Shown one piece after another: positions 1 to 8,783 of a stretch of 57,541 nt of DNA. Positions within the stretch are counted from its first letter, which is position 1. Each line of letters starts with the position of its first letter. The position numbers and the translations under genes were made by a program. The notes below the pieces were generated by a model. The model was not told the DNA's origin. It ran no database searches and was given only the letters and a program-made list of their open reading frames with translations. Origin of the DNA: an uncultured bacterium (GTDB lineage: Bacteria; Verrucomicrobiota; Kiritimatiellia; RFP12; UBA1067); the NCBI GenBank assembly GCA_902799385.1, contig CADCAK010000019.1, positions 1-57,541 on the forward strand, in the 5' to 3' direction.

Positions 1-7
1 CTTTGTG

Positions 8-50
8 CCAAAGACTACTGTACCTTTACACCAAAGACTACTGTACCTTT
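8..50. repeat. Tandem 20-bp repeat at window edge, possible IS end
   Basis: Two identical 20-bp copies (ccaaagactactgtaccttt) lie at 8-27 and 31-50, a 23-bp period, and a degenerate third start follows at 54. From 63 to 106 come two G-rich blocks (ccaggggg, ccagggg) with T-rich flanks. Repeated blocks like this are typical of the non-coding ends of IS21-type elements. No transposase gene is in the window, so that identity is a guess. Confidence 0.4.
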
Positions 51-152
51 TAGCCCAAAGTCCAGGGGGTTTCAACTGCTCATCCAGGGGTTTTTTCCGC
101 AAGTCCAAGCAGTTTTCAAAAATGCCCGTGACTTCACCGCCCAAGAGACAGA

Positions 153-221
153 AAATCCCCCAGCAGTCGACGGGGGATTGGGTTGGCTGCAGGAAGAAGC
201 CCGCAGCGGATTAGCGGACGA
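153..221. repeat. Direct repeat copy A flanking vapBC
   Basis: This 69-bp copy matches 920-988 at 61 of 69 positions and in the same orientation. It holds two potential hairpins. One has arms aatccccc/gggggatt around a gtcgac core. The other pairs gctgc with gcagc and is followed by the conserved tail gcggattagcggacga. It lies 31 bp past the vapC stop, so it may end vapC transcription. With copy B it brackets a 698-bp segment holding only vapBC and its promoter. Confidence 0.85.
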
Positions 222-252
222 AACTTTCTATGCGCCGTCTGCCAACTATCTG

Positions 253-639
253 CTACACCCTTACAACCGATTCGCCATACGCAATTACTTTGCTGTCATG
301 CGAGAGCAGACAAAGGCCATCACTCCGCGCCTGAGTGACGAGCATACGATCAAACGGATCATTGTGTATGTCTGGAAGTTTCGCAATGTCAACACCATGT
401 CGGGATCGCACAGGCAATTCAATGAACCCCATCTTAATCGCAATATCCCTGACTCGCTCAGAAGTAACCGCCATCTGCTCAGGATGCTTCTCGTGCTTGA
501 TGGAAATCTCCCAAAGCGAGATCGGGCTGAAATAAAGCGCATTCTCTGGATTCTCCAGAATCGCCTTCGCCTTCCTAGAAAGGCGCTTTACGTCAAATCC
601 AGCCCAAAGGATGATATGGGTATCAAGCAAATACTTCAT
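253..639 (-). CDS. vapC: VapC-type PIN-domain toxin ribonuclease
   Basis: A 128-residue PIN-domain protein, the usual VapC length. It opens with MKYLLDTHIILWA, carrying the first acidic metal ligand (Asp in LLDTH). A conserved Glu sits in SLWEISIK near residue 45, and the NDPFDRMLVTQA and LLSHD segments supply the later acidic residues. VapC toxins are Mg-dependent endoribonucleases that usually cut tRNA or rRNA. The start at 639 is chosen because GGAGG lies 8 nt upstream and the protein then begins at the canonical PIN strand; the upstream open frame lies inside the antitoxin gene. It overlaps the antitoxin by 17 nt, so translation is probably coupled. Confidence 0.9.
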   Translation of the reverse strand: MKYLLDTHIILWAGFDVKRLSRKAKAILENPENALYFSPISLWEISIKHEKHPEQMAVTSERVRDIAIKMGFIELPVRSRHGVDIAKLPDIHNDPFDRMLVTQARSDGLCLLSHDSKVIAYGESVVRV

Positions 640-877
640 TTGCCGCCCCTCCAAAGATTGTGGCAATCTCTTCGTCCATGGCACAATCCTCTTCCTTCGT
701 CGGGATGCGACATTCTCCATCGGCGATTCCAAGCTTACGCTGCTTCATCTTCGGCTTGCGCGTTGAAAGCTCGATTATGTACATCTTCACAAGGTGACTG
801 AGCGTAGTCCCGCAGGAACTCGCATACACCTTGGCGTCGCTTACTACCGTCGGCGGAAGTTGCAGGGTGTAACTCAT
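623..877 (-). CDS. VapB-like antitoxin
   Basis: An 84-residue protein directly upstream of and overlapping vapC, placed as its antitoxin. The first ~45 residues (MSYTLQLPPTVVSDAKVYAS...TLSHLVKMYIIEL) look like a ribbon-helix-helix DNA-binding fold: a short beta strand with alternating hydrophobics, then two helices. The C-terminal part is charged and ends in hydrophobic residues, suiting a toxin-wrapping tail. By analogy with VapB it should neutralise VapC and autorepress the operon. An AAAGGA lies 10 nt before the ATG and a TGCTATAAT -10 box sits at 910-918. The family is inferred from position and fold pattern. Confidence 0.75.
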   Translation of the reverse strand: MSYTLQLPPTVVSDAKVYASSCGTTLSHLVKMYIIELSTRKPKMKQRKLGIADGECRIPTKEEDCAMDEEIATIFGGAANEVFA

Positions 878-909
878 CTCTTGAATCGTCCTTTCTTTCT
901 ACTCCGCAT

Positions 910-918
910 ATTATAGCA
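910..918 (-). promoter_or_regulatory. Extended -10 promoter of vapBC
   Basis: TGCTATAAT on the minus strand, 32 nt before the antitoxin ATG. It differs by one base from the TGGTATAAT box found at most other operons here. The palindrome in repeat copy B begins only 2 bp upstream and could act as an operator or as a terminator for incoming transcription. Confidence 0.65.
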
Positions 919-919
919 T

Positions 920-988
920 AAATCCCCCGTCCGTCGACGGGGGATTGGAGTGGCTGCGGAAAGAAGCACGCAGCGGATTAGCGGACGA
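920..988. repeat. Direct repeat copy B flanking vapBC, with strong palindrome
   Basis: Second copy of the 69-bp repeat (88% identical to 153-221). It contains a perfect 11-bp inverted repeat, aatcccccgtc/gacgggggatt, around a 4-nt core, and a second stem gctgcg/cgcagc. The stop codon of the adhesin remnant (978-980) lies inside the repeat, so the repeat may serve as that gene's transcription terminator or may have invaded its 3' end. Confidence 0.85.
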
Positions 989-2097
989 TGAATATCGTTC
1001 CTGCGGACTTAATGTTGAGAAGGAGTTTACCTTCCTCGACCATCAGCTCCGCCTTGCGACCAGCAAGTGCAGCGCCGTTTTCATCGAGCGCGACGTTGGC
1101 GGTTGTGGCAGCATTGCCGACAGTGGCGATTTCGTGGTCACCGGATTTCAAGTGCGCGCCGTCGATGCGAATGGTTGCGACTTCGTTCTCGCCAGTCGGC
1201 AGGTTGAGCGTGTTGGCGAGAGGCGTGAAGTCCTTGTTGGTGGAGGTCAGCGCAAGCTTCGTCCCCGCGCCGAGCGTAATCGCGCCCGTGCCGAGGCTTT
1301 CGCCCGCGCCAAACGCCAGCGTCGCAGAGTCCGTCACTGTGACAGGCGGAGTGCCGCTTGACATCGCAGAATTCACCTGCAACGTGCCCTTGCCAGACAC
1401 GGTTACTACCGGCGAATACTGTCCACTCGTCTTGGCATCTATCGTGATCGTGCGGCCATCACCGTTTTCGTCGTCTGTGCAGAACATCACATTGCGAATG
1501 ATTACCAACCCGTAATCCCCAGTGCCGCGATCCTCAATCGTGAAGTCGGAATACCACGGGCGAATCGTCGTTGAAATACTACTTTTGTTGTGCCCAAGGC
1601 AGTAGGCGCCAGTCCCTGCGGTCTGGAAGTTCAACCCGCCCGCGCCGATGTAAAACTCGTATGTCGCCGCCGAGTTGTTATCGGCAAAATAGAACCAACC
1701 GCCAGTCATCGAGTTCGTCACGGTATCGAACTTGAAGACGCCATGGACGGAGGTCCCAAAGCGTTCCCGACCCAATCGTGACGAGCGCGGAACCGTCGGG
1801 GATGACGAGTTTGGCAGGAGCAAACGTGTCGCCGACCGTCAGCGTCAAAGCCGAAGCGCAGAATATCTGTGCGTCGCCGTTTCCGCCTGTCGGAACCGTG
1901 CCGTCAAGCCAGTTCCCTGCCGCGCTCAGATTGCCATCCGTGCCGATGTAAATCGGCTTTGTCGTATCCATGCCCTGCACATAGCAGATTTTCTTTTTGT
2001 CGCCCGAGAGAACAAATCCCTCACCCTTGCCGGAAAGCACGTCGTCCGCAAACTGCGGGTCGGTATCCCCCGAACGAAGTGAGCCGCGAAGCGGTGG
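978..2097 (-). pseudogene. Decayed beta-strand-repeat adhesin, C-terminal remnant
   Basis: Two overlapping minus-strand frames encode one protein. The upstream frame (2097 to about 1755) contains GTDGNLSAAGNWLDGTVPTG and continues to SALVTIGSG. The downstream frame (about 1765 to 978) resumes with TSVHGVFKFDTV and runs through Gly/Thr/Ala-rich repeats such as GTGAITLGAGTKLALTS. Joining them needs a one-base shift near 1755-1765. The upstream frame is closed by a TAG at 2098-2100 and has no signal peptide, so the N-terminus is missing. The repeats resemble autotransporter-associated beta-strand (PATR) proteins, as in the two giant genes at 47476-55264. A sequencing error could explain the frameshift but not the missing 5' part. 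It starts 27 bp after the CotH gene. Confidence 0.7.
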
Positions 2098-2126
2098 CTA
2101 CAGGGGTGCGAGCAGGTCGGGCGCAG

Positions 2127-5100
2127 CTACGGATGGGCAGGAAGAACCTTTACCCTGAAAAATCCGCTTGGCAACGATCGCTGCGTGCCCTTTATCGTAT
2201 GCGCAGACCCCTTCGCCCGCTCGAATGAACCGACGTCGTTGCCGAACACTGCATTCGGCTCGTCCGCAACTTCATAGCCGTACCAAAGCCCCATTATGGC
2301 GTTCGTTATCGAAACGCTCACCTTCGTTCCACCTTCCACATTCTCTACCTCAATTGGCTTCGCATCTGTCGCAGATTCGCCGACGCCAACTACTGGCGCA
2401 CCGACAGTCTCGGGATTTACCACAACAACCGCCTTGTATTGTCCTTCCGAACCCTCGACCGGCACTGCAACGACCTTCAGGTATTGCGCCTCAAGTCCAG
2501 CGGCGACGTCCTCCTGCGAAAGAGTTATCGTGGCAGCTGCAGCCGCCGCATCCGCCGCCGACTGGTTATTGGCCTCGAACGAACCTGTCTCAGTCCCGGC
2601 CGAGATGTTGAACTCCTGGTGCCACTGCGAGCCGGCAGTGACGGACGCATCCTGCGAATCGCAGACAAGGTAACCACCGGCGCCATATGCAAGAAGGAAT
2701 TCCTTCTGCGTCACCTTGAGCGTCTGACAGACCGTTCCATACTTGTCGTAGATCGTGATCAGCTGCTTGTTGTTCTGAATCTTCGGCCAGCCCTTGTCGG
2801 ACCAGTCCGCTTGGTTCGCCGTCCAGGACTTCAACGGCTTGACGTCGCCTTTGCCCTTCTTGTTGGTGAGCGTAACGTGGCAGTGCGTGGTCGTGTCGTG
2901 GTCATCGCCTTGCTTCAAGAAGCAGACCGTGACATTGGCGAGGTCAAGCATGACAGCCCCGGAAATGTTCGTAAGCGTGAACCATTCGCCGGTGTCGCCG
3001 CCCGCGCCGTCGTTTGTGTTCCCGCAGAAGGAATGAAGCCTGAGATATTTCTTCTCATTCGTCTCGGGAATCGCGGCGAAGACTTGCGTACCGTCCGCAG
3101 CGAAGATCGCAATCGGCCCCGCGCCGGTGAACGTCGCGTTGCCCACAATCACCTGGTCCGTCAGTTCCGCATCGTGTGCGGCTATATAGGCGCGGCGGTC
3201 GGCGACGATGTAGATTGCGTCATGCGCATCGCACACCGTACCGGCGGGGAAGGTGAAATCGACGGAATACGCGAGCCGCCACCCGCTCATGTCAACCGCC
3301 TCGTCGTTATCGTTCTGCACGATGAGGACTTCAGTACCATAGAACTGCCCCGCGACGCCAAGCGCTTCGGCCTGTTCCGCATCAAGTGCCGTGAGATTGG
3401 AGACATATATGTTCGGAGCGAGCGTCGCAATCGGGCTTTGCGCCTCGGGGATGCCCGCGTTAAGGTTGGAGCCATAGCCAACCGCCTTCGCCGTGTTTGT
3501 CACGGAGTGCGTGACATACAGGTGCTGTCGGCGCGGTACGACATAGTTGTTCCAGATGTCCATAATGCCTGCATCCATGTTGGCAGGGCGCGTCGTGTTC
3601 TTCCAAACGTCAATGGCGTTATCGGTGGCGTCGTCCTTCCATTTCGCGAGGTCGAGCGAGGCATCGTCTTGCATCAGCGCCGCCATTTCGCGCATCTTGG
3701 ACATGAAAGGCGTGTCGCCCTCAGGCGTACCAGGCTCCTTCAACTCCTGGTCCATCAACGTGCGGAGACGGCGCAGGTAGAGGCGACGGAACTTGGCGGA
3801 CTGGTAAACCGCCTCGAAGCCATTGTTGCCATTCATTGACGATCCGTTCGCGCTTTTGTGAGCGCAGATAGTCCATCCGCCGTAGAGCGGATGCGACTTG
3901 TACCAGTCGTTCGTTGCGGAAAGGCCGGCAAGAGCGTTGCTATTCAAATCGTTTATGTAATACTGGCCAAACGTCAGGTTGAAGTCGTAGCCAAGCGGCA
4001 TCCACGTGCCAGTGCCGCGCGCCCCCTCAATCATGTCAGGATTGTCGTAGTATGCGCAGACATTCGCCCACACGTCATCCATTTCTTGCGTGATACGCGC
4101 CGAGGCGAGGTAATTGAGCCATGCCGGAAGGTCGAACTTCTGAACGACAAACTTCGTGAGCGATGCGCTTTCCGAAGAGCAATGCGCACTGTTGGCACCA
4201 TTCTGCTGCAACGGCGAAATAAGCGAACTTGTCAGGACTGAAATATTCGACTCGTCCTCGTCATCCGGTGTCTTCTTTTCAATTGACCCGGCGGTTGTCG
4301 TCGCCAGATTCATAGTCCCGACGTTCTTGTACCCGTAGCCGAACTTGTCTAGTCCATAGACATCCTCGATCAGCTCGTCCGTGAAACGCTCGGAGTTGAA
4401 CGCAAGCTGGTAGAATTCGCCGTTGAGGTTGCAACGGACGGGGAAGTCGAACGGGACGAGATTGCCCATCTTGCGCCAGAGCCAGAACGCAATCATCTGG
4501 CGCATAAAGCTCGGGTCGGCGAACTCGCTGATAAGCGAAGTCTTGCGAATCTCCTCGATGTCCTCGCCGGAAACGACATCCTTCATCGTCAGCGGATGCG
4601 CCTTGGCAAACCTGAGGCCGTGCCCCTTCTTCGCGAACTTGGCGGACGTATGGCCGCGCAGGTCGATTCGCACGTAGTCATAGTAGTTTGATGTCGAGGA
4701 ATCGTAAATAGCGATGCGCGCCTGATATGGCACGAGCGAACGATCTTGCTTGTCGGCATCGACATTCATCTGGTTTGTGTGCACACCAGTGGCAAACATG
4801 TGCCACGTCGGGAGTGTCGCGCTCATCTGCGTTGTCGGGTCGGGCTCCACAATAGTGCCGTACCATTCGTAGCCATCGTCCTTGTTGTTAAAGCTCGGAG
4901 AAGTCCATGTGACGCCCTCACCGTCGGTGATAAGAACCTTCCACTGCATGAGATGTCCGGCAGCGGGGAAATACGAGGCAGGAATCGTCGCCGTATACCG
5001 GTCGCCCCAGTTGGCGTCAGTAGTCTTCGCCGCCATATTGATGTCGTTCGTGACAAGCGTTGTGTCGTCGAGGTTCTTTCGATAGACGAACTTTACGGAC

Positions 5101-7301
5101 TGAATCTGGTCGGCCGCACGCGGCGTAAACGTGCCATCCGGGTTCATCACGGCGTTGATTGGAAGCGTGACCGTGTAGTCCGTTCCGGGCACGGCAGGCG
5201 GCGTATTGACGGCGAACTCGCTCGCGAGGTCTGTCTTCTTTTGGTCGGGCCTCTCGTAGAGCGGCCCCACGTTCGGGCCAATGCGCGTGAGGCCAGATGT
5301 CGCAGTATTCGCCCTGCCACGGGTAGGAGTTGGGCACATCCAGCGCCGCGTTCCTTCGCCGTCAGCCGCGTCGCCGACGATGATGGACCACCCTTCCGGC
5401 AGATCGCTCGGCACGACTACGGTATCGACAACCGTCCCAGCGTCAGAATCGCCGTTAGGCGCATAGTAGAGACGCACGTAGGGCGATTTCTTTGGATTCA
5501 CCTTGTCGCCCCAGACGAGGATGTTGCCGTAGTCCTCGAAAATCATCGGCTTGCCGTCGAACGTGCCTTCGGCAAACGCGCTAACCGCCTTGTCCTTGCT
5601 GTTGGAATAGCGCTCGGAAGTGTAGAATATGGCGCGGCCATGAGGCGGAACGAGACGCGACGGGAAGTTGCCAACGCCTGCGGTGTCGGTCTTCTTGCCG
5701 CGATTCACACGGATAAAGCGGTAGTCGGCGAGATCGGCCCACTTGTCGGACGTGTTCTCGACCTCCACCCAGCCAGACTCGAGTCCGTTGACGTCCATTC
5801 CCTCCATGCCGTTCAGCATCCTCGCATCCGTCGGCTTGGGCATGATTTCGCTGATGCGCAACGCGCATTCGTGCGTCACCTCGGTTGTAGTCACGCCGGT
5901 TGTCCTGTATAGGTCGAACACGGCAAGCTGATTCGCTATAGATTCGCCCGAAGAGCCTGCAAGGAAGTCGAAAGACGCAAACGCGCGCGTAGCTGCGGAC
6001 GCAGTTGAAGACGCACCTGAATTGTCTGGGCCGAAATCGGTATCGACCGCGAATATCTTCATTCCGGCAAGCGGGTAGGTCCCAGCGGTATCGCTTCCGA
6101 ACGACACCGATTTCGAAACCAGATGAAGGTTGTTATTACCCGTCCATTTTATGCTAGAGTCAGACGCCACTTCGGTTCCATCAAGATAGAGCTTTGCACC
6201 GCTCATCGTCTCGTAGGCAAGCGTCCAGAGATGGGTCCCAGAAACGTCGAGGACGCCTGACTTGACAGACGAGGACGTCTTCGCCTTGTTGTCAAAGTAG
6301 ATTATGAACGTGCCGTCGCCGTTGGCGTAGGCATAGACCTTGTGTTCGCTTGAATCCCTTGCGTCGACAAAACCAATGAGAGCACCTTCGGCTCCTTCCG
6401 GCAATTCGCATAGAACACTTGCGACGATGGCGTTTGTGCCGGCGAAGTTGAGGGTCTGCATCACACCATTGGCCTTTACCGTAAGTCCTCGGACATAGCC
6501 TCCAACCATCCGCGAATCCTGCGGGATTGCCCATGTTCCGCCAGCATACGTCGATGTACAGACGCACGTTCCTGGGAGATACTCTCCTAAAGCAGAATAG
6601 AACTCGTTTTCCGGCAGGCTTGCCGTGGCAAACGCTACCATGCGCAACACGGCAAAACCAGCGCCGCGAGAGAACGACACAGTCGAGGTCCCGCCCAGCG
6701 GGCTGCCGATTTGGAGCCCATTGCCGGACTTGGATGTAAACTCTGCATCGGCAACAATTTCGCCGTCGTCAATCTGCACAGACGCGCCGCTCGTCGTGCT
6801 GAAGCGAACAGTAAACAGATGGAATCCGGATGGTGCGAGGCCCGCGTCAATTGACCGCGAAGCCGTCGTTCCTCCATTCTGAACACTCACAAGGCGGATG
6901 TGTGACTGGCTGTCCTTGACGAGCATCGTCATGCCGCCATTGGAGTTCTTGCCCATGCACCAAAGGACAGCGGGACCTGAACTTCCTGCCGTAACGTTCT
7001 CGACGGAGCCATAGACGGTGAAAGTGAACTCGTCCTTCGCAACTGCATCGGAATAGTATGGCGACCACTTCGGCGACACATTTTCCGCCGTCACGACATA
7101 AAGGTTCGTGGTCTGCCCGTCCGGACCGACCATAGACGTAGCATTGCCGTCCGCTTCGCCTTTCCACGACGTGATCCATCCGCCGGTCGGAGCGTTGTTG
7201 GGAGTCCAGTCGAAGAATGCGTCGTCCGCGCGCACCGCTAACGCGAGAACAACAACAGCCGCGAGAAGCGACGCTTTCAAATGAAGCATGTTCAGTTTCA
7301 T
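2127..7301 (-). CDS. Giant secreted CotH-kinase / lamin-tail domain protein
   Basis: A 1724-residue secreted protein. Residues 1-25 are a signal peptide (LLAAVVVLALAVRA). Two concanavalin/LamG-like segments follow (about 30-240 and 250-430), then a lamin-tail domain (about 485-600, ISEIMPKPTDA...GWVEVENTS). A CotH-kinase-like region spans roughly 830-1250, with KKGHGLRFAKAHPLT, FNSERFTDELIEDVYG and PLGYDFNLTFG, the last resembling the metal-binding Asp segment. A second lamin-tail domain (DMSGWRLAYSVDFTFPAG) and a C-terminal Ig-like end (GFFRVKVLPAHP) close it. CotH proteins phosphorylate spore-coat or surface proteins in Bacillus and fungi; the target here is unknown. AGGGA lies 8 nt before the ATG. 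It is last in the mutarotase operon, 27 bp after the membrane-protein gene. Confidence 0.85.
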   Translation of the reverse strand: MKLNMLHLKASLLAAVVVLALAVRADDAFFDWTPNNAPTGGWITSWKGEADGNATSMVGPDGQTTNLYVVTAENVSPKWSPYYSDAVAKDEFTFTVYGSVENVTAGSSGPAVLWCMGKNSNGGMTMLVKDSQSHIRLVSVQNGGTTASRSIDAGLAPSGFHLFTVRFSTTSGASVQIDDGEIVADAEFTSKSGNGLQIGSPLGGTSTVSFSRGAGFAVLRMVAFATASLPENEFYSALGEYLPGTCVCTSTYAGGTWAIPQDSRMVGGYVRGLTVKANGVMQTLNFAGTNAIVASVLCELPEGAEGALIGFVDARDSSEHKVYAYANGDGTFIIYFDNKAKTSSSVKSGVLDVSGTHLWTLAYETMSGAKLYLDGTEVASDSSIKWTGNNNLHLVSKSVSFGSDTAGTYPLAGMKIFAVDTDFGPDNSGASSTASAATRAFASFDFLAGSSGESIANQLAVFDLYRTTGVTTTEVTHECALRISEIMPKPTDARMLNGMEGMDVNGLESGWVEVENTSDKWADLADYRFIRVNRGKKTDTAGVGNFPSRLVPPHGRAIFYTSERYSNSKDKAVSAFAEGTFDGKPMIFEDYGNILVWGDKVNPKKSPYVRLYYAPNGDSDAGTVVDTVVVPSDLPEGWSIIVGDAADGEGTRRWMCPTPTRGRANTATSGLTRIGPNVGPLYERPDQKKTDLASEFAVNTPPAVPGTDYTVTLPINAVMNPDGTFTPRAADQIQSVKFVYRKNLDDTTLVTNDINMAAKTTDANWGDRYTATIPASYFPAAGHLMQWKVLITDGEGVTWTSPSFNNKDDGYEWYGTIVEPDPTTQMSATLPTWHMFATGVHTNQMNVDADKQDRSLVPYQARIAIYDSSTSNYYDYVRIDLRGHTSAKFAKKGHGLRFAKAHPLTMKDVVSGEDIEEIRKTSLISEFADPSFMRQMIAFWLWRKMGNLVPFDFPVRCNLNGEFYQLAFNSERFTDELIEDVYGLDKFGYGYKNVGTMNLATTTAGSIEKKTPDDEDESNISVLTSSLISPLQQNGANSAHCSSESASLTKFVVQKFDLPAWLNYLASARITQEMDDVWANVCAYYDNPDMIEGARGTGTWMPLGYDFNLTFGQYYINDLNSNALAGLSATNDWYKSHPLYGGWTICAHKSANGSSMNGNNGFEAVYQSAKFRRLYLRRLRTLMDQELKEPGTPEGDTPFMSKMREMAALMQDDASLDLAKWKDDATDNAIDVWKNTTRPANMDAGIMDIWNNYVVPRRQHLYVTHSVTNTAKAVGYGSNLNAGIPEAQSPIATLAPNIYVSNLTALDAEQAEALGVAGQFYGTEVLIVQNDNDEAVDMSGWRLAYSVDFTFPAGTVCDAHDAIYIVADRRAYIAAHDAELTDQVIVGNATFTGAGPIAIFAADGTQVFAAIPETNEKKYLRLHSFCGNTNDGAGGDTGEWFTLTNISGAVMLDLANVTVCFLKQGDDHDTTTHCHVTLTNKKGKGDVKPLKSWTANQADWSDKGWPKIQNNKQLITIYDKYGTVCQTLKVTQKEFLLAYGAGGYLVCDSQDASVTAGSQWHQEFNISAGTETGSFEANNQSAADAAAAAATITLSQEDVAAGLEAQYLKVVAVPVEGSEGQYKAVVVVNPETVGAPVVGVGESATDAKPIEVENVEGGTKVSVSITNAIMGLWYGYEVADEPNAVFGNDVGSFERAKGSAHTIKGTQRSLPSGFFRVKVLPAHP

Positions 7302-7328
7302 TGCATGTTTCCCTATGTGTCGTTTTGC

Positions 7329-7805
7329 CTATGCGGGGAGGAGTTTCTCGAAGTCCTTTACGCCGAGATGATGCCAGGCGTCGAGCGTGACGCGTGCGCC
7401 GTCGGAGAGAAGCAGCTTGACTACGCCCTTCTTCTTCCACTGCGAACGGTCGACGGACTTTACGTCGGCGATATTCCGCCTCTTCCCCTGCCAGACGAAA
7501 CCGGTGTCGTCGAACTCAAAGCGGAACGATGCGACCGACGCGAGGTGAAGGCCGATCAGCGCAGACGCGAGAAGGCACAGAGCCGTGAAACCGTACTGCG
7601 ACTGGATCTTCTGGCGCTTGAACGCCTCAAGCTGAAAGCCCTCCTGCGGCTTCGCCTTCTCTATCGTCTCGTACAGCTCGGCCGCCGGCGTTCGCGGATA
7701 GCCGATGAACCCGTCGTAGCCGAACCAACAGCCCATGCCGAGCATGACCAGACACACAGCGAGGTGCCTGACGAGGAACTCAGGATTGAGCTTGAGCCGT
7801 TTCAT
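7329..7805 (-). CDS. Small membrane protein of unknown function
   Basis: A 158-residue protein I do not recognise. Hydrophobic stretches at about 12-32 (HLAVCLVMLGMGCWFGYDGF) and 70-90 (YGFTALCLLASALIGLHLA) look like two membrane helices with a charged ~35-residue loop between them. The last ~65 residues (FRFEFDDTGFVWQGKRR...VKLLLSDGARVTLDAW) alternate strands in a PH-like pattern, as in bacterial membrane proteins with a soluble PH domain. The start at 7805 is chosen because it gives the first helix a short basic N-terminus; the longer open frame runs inside the mutarotase gene. It overlaps that gene by 26 bp, so the two are translationally linked. Confidence 0.7.
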   Translation of the reverse strand: MKRLKLNPEFLVRHLAVCLVMLGMGCWFGYDGFIGYPRTPAAELYETIEKAKPQEGFQLEAFKRQKIQSQYGFTALCLLASALIGLHLASVASFRFEFDDTGFVWQGKRRNIADVKSVDRSQWKKKGVVKLLLSDGARVTLDAWHHLGVKDFEKLLPA

Positions 7806-8706
7806 TTGCCGTCTCCATCGTAGACTGAATCGCCGCTGCGAGGACGTACTTCTTGCCTGGTTCGAGGACGCGCCCGCCGGGCCAGTCAGAGACGGGCTCG
7901 ACGCATACGAAACGCCGCCACGAATCCTCGTCGAAGTCTGGAAGCGCGCATTCGGCGCCGGGGTTCCACACGACTGCGCGGTCGTTCCCCGCAGACGCAA
8001 TGGCGACGGCGCGGCGAAGCCCCGAGTCGATCACGGCGAATTCGTGGCGCGGCGAGGGCGGCAGCGTGAAGATGTGGTCGGTTGGATGGTCCATCACCAG
8101 ATCACCAGTCTGCCTATCGTCCTTGCCTGCGACGCCGTTGAAGAACGAAAGCCCGTCAAGGCCCTTCACGGTCGCGCCGTCGCGCTCGCGCAGAAGGACG
8201 TAGGGGTGGAAGCCGCAGCTGAAGCCGAACGGCTTCTCGCCGGAGTTTTCGACTTCCATCGAAATGTTGAGCTTCATCGAGACAGAGACCTTGATCGCAA
8301 GGCGGAATTCGTACGGCCAGATTGCGCGCGTGGCGTCGTCGGACTTGAGGGCAAGCGTCACCTCGGTCATCTCGTCGGAATACTCGCTCGCCTCGACAGC
8401 GAACGGCATCACCCTCGCGAAGCCGTGCTGCGGCAGGTCCTTCGAGAAGCGGTTCCCGAACTGCGGGAAGCAGACGGGAATCCCGCCGTGGAACGACTCG
8501 CCCCGGTTGTAGTCGCGCTTCGACGGGCGGAAGACGACTTCAGCGTGGCCCGTCGGGCGGTATGAGAGGACGTTCGCGCCGAGAAGCGCGACTTCCGCCG
8601 TGCCGTACTTGTTTGCGAGTACGACATTTGGATAGCCGCAGTGCCCTGTGCGGAACACGATGCGGCCAGGGGCGCCATAGCGGGAATTGAGCTGATCGAT
8701 GTTCAT
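7780..8706 (-). CDS. D-hexose-6-phosphate mutarotase (aldose 1-epimerase family)
   Basis: A 308-residue cytoplasmic enzyme of the YeaD/aldose-1-epimerase type, expected to interconvert alpha and beta anomers of hexose 6-phosphates. Family signatures are GANVLSYRP, the GESFHGGIPVCFPQFG block, QHGFAR, and FSCGFHPYV carrying the second active-site His. The acidic general-base region lies near WNPGAEC. The start at 8706 fits the family N-terminus. A TGGTATAAT box sits only 9 nt before this ATG and there is no room for a Shine-Dalgarno site, so the mRNA is probably leaderless or nearly so. First gene of an operon with the membrane protein and the CotH protein. Confidence 0.85.
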   Translation of the reverse strand: MNIDQLNSRYGAPGRIVFRTGHCGYPNVVLANKYGTAEVALLGANVLSYRPTGHAEVVFRPSKRDYNRGESFHGGIPVCFPQFGNRFSKDLPQHGFARVMPFAVEASEYSDEMTEVTLALKSDDATRAIWPYEFRLAIKVSVSMKLNISMEVENSGEKPFGFSCGFHPYVLLRERDGATVKGLDGLSFFNGVAGKDDRQTGDLVMDHPTDHIFTLPPSPRHEFAVIDSGLRRAVAIASAGNDRAVVWNPGAECALPDFDEDSWRRFVCVEPVSDWPGGRVLEPGKKYVLAAAIQSTMETANETAQAQS

Positions 8707-8715
8707 AACATGAGA

Positions 8716-8724
8716 ATTATACCA
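8716..8724 (-). promoter_or_regulatory. Extended -10 promoter, mutarotase operon
   Basis: TGGTATAAT with 9 nt between the last T and the ATG. A start site 6-8 nt downstream of the box would leave an untranslated leader of only 1-3 nt. Confidence 0.75.
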
Positions 8725-8746
8725 AAAATTAACGCAGAGTAGGAGA

Positions 8747-8783
8747 GCGGCGGGGCACATTTCGCCAAAACGCGCCCCGCCGC
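8747..8783. repeat. GC-rich palindrome, copy 1 of a dispersed hairpin element
   Basis: Perfect 10-bp arms gcggcggggc/gccccgccgc around a 17-nt loop. Read on the minus strand, this hairpin and its 5' flank (to about 8796) closely match the element at 14824-14905, including GCAGA-GCGGC-GGGCG-GTTTTGGC. It lies upstream of the mutarotase promoter and downstream of the FN3-like gene. Confidence 0.75.

Noticed and set aside
153..988. The vapBC-flanking repeats as integron attC sites
   Set aside because: Their size and palindromes fit, but I see no GTTRRRY/RYYYAAC core sites and no integrase in the window.
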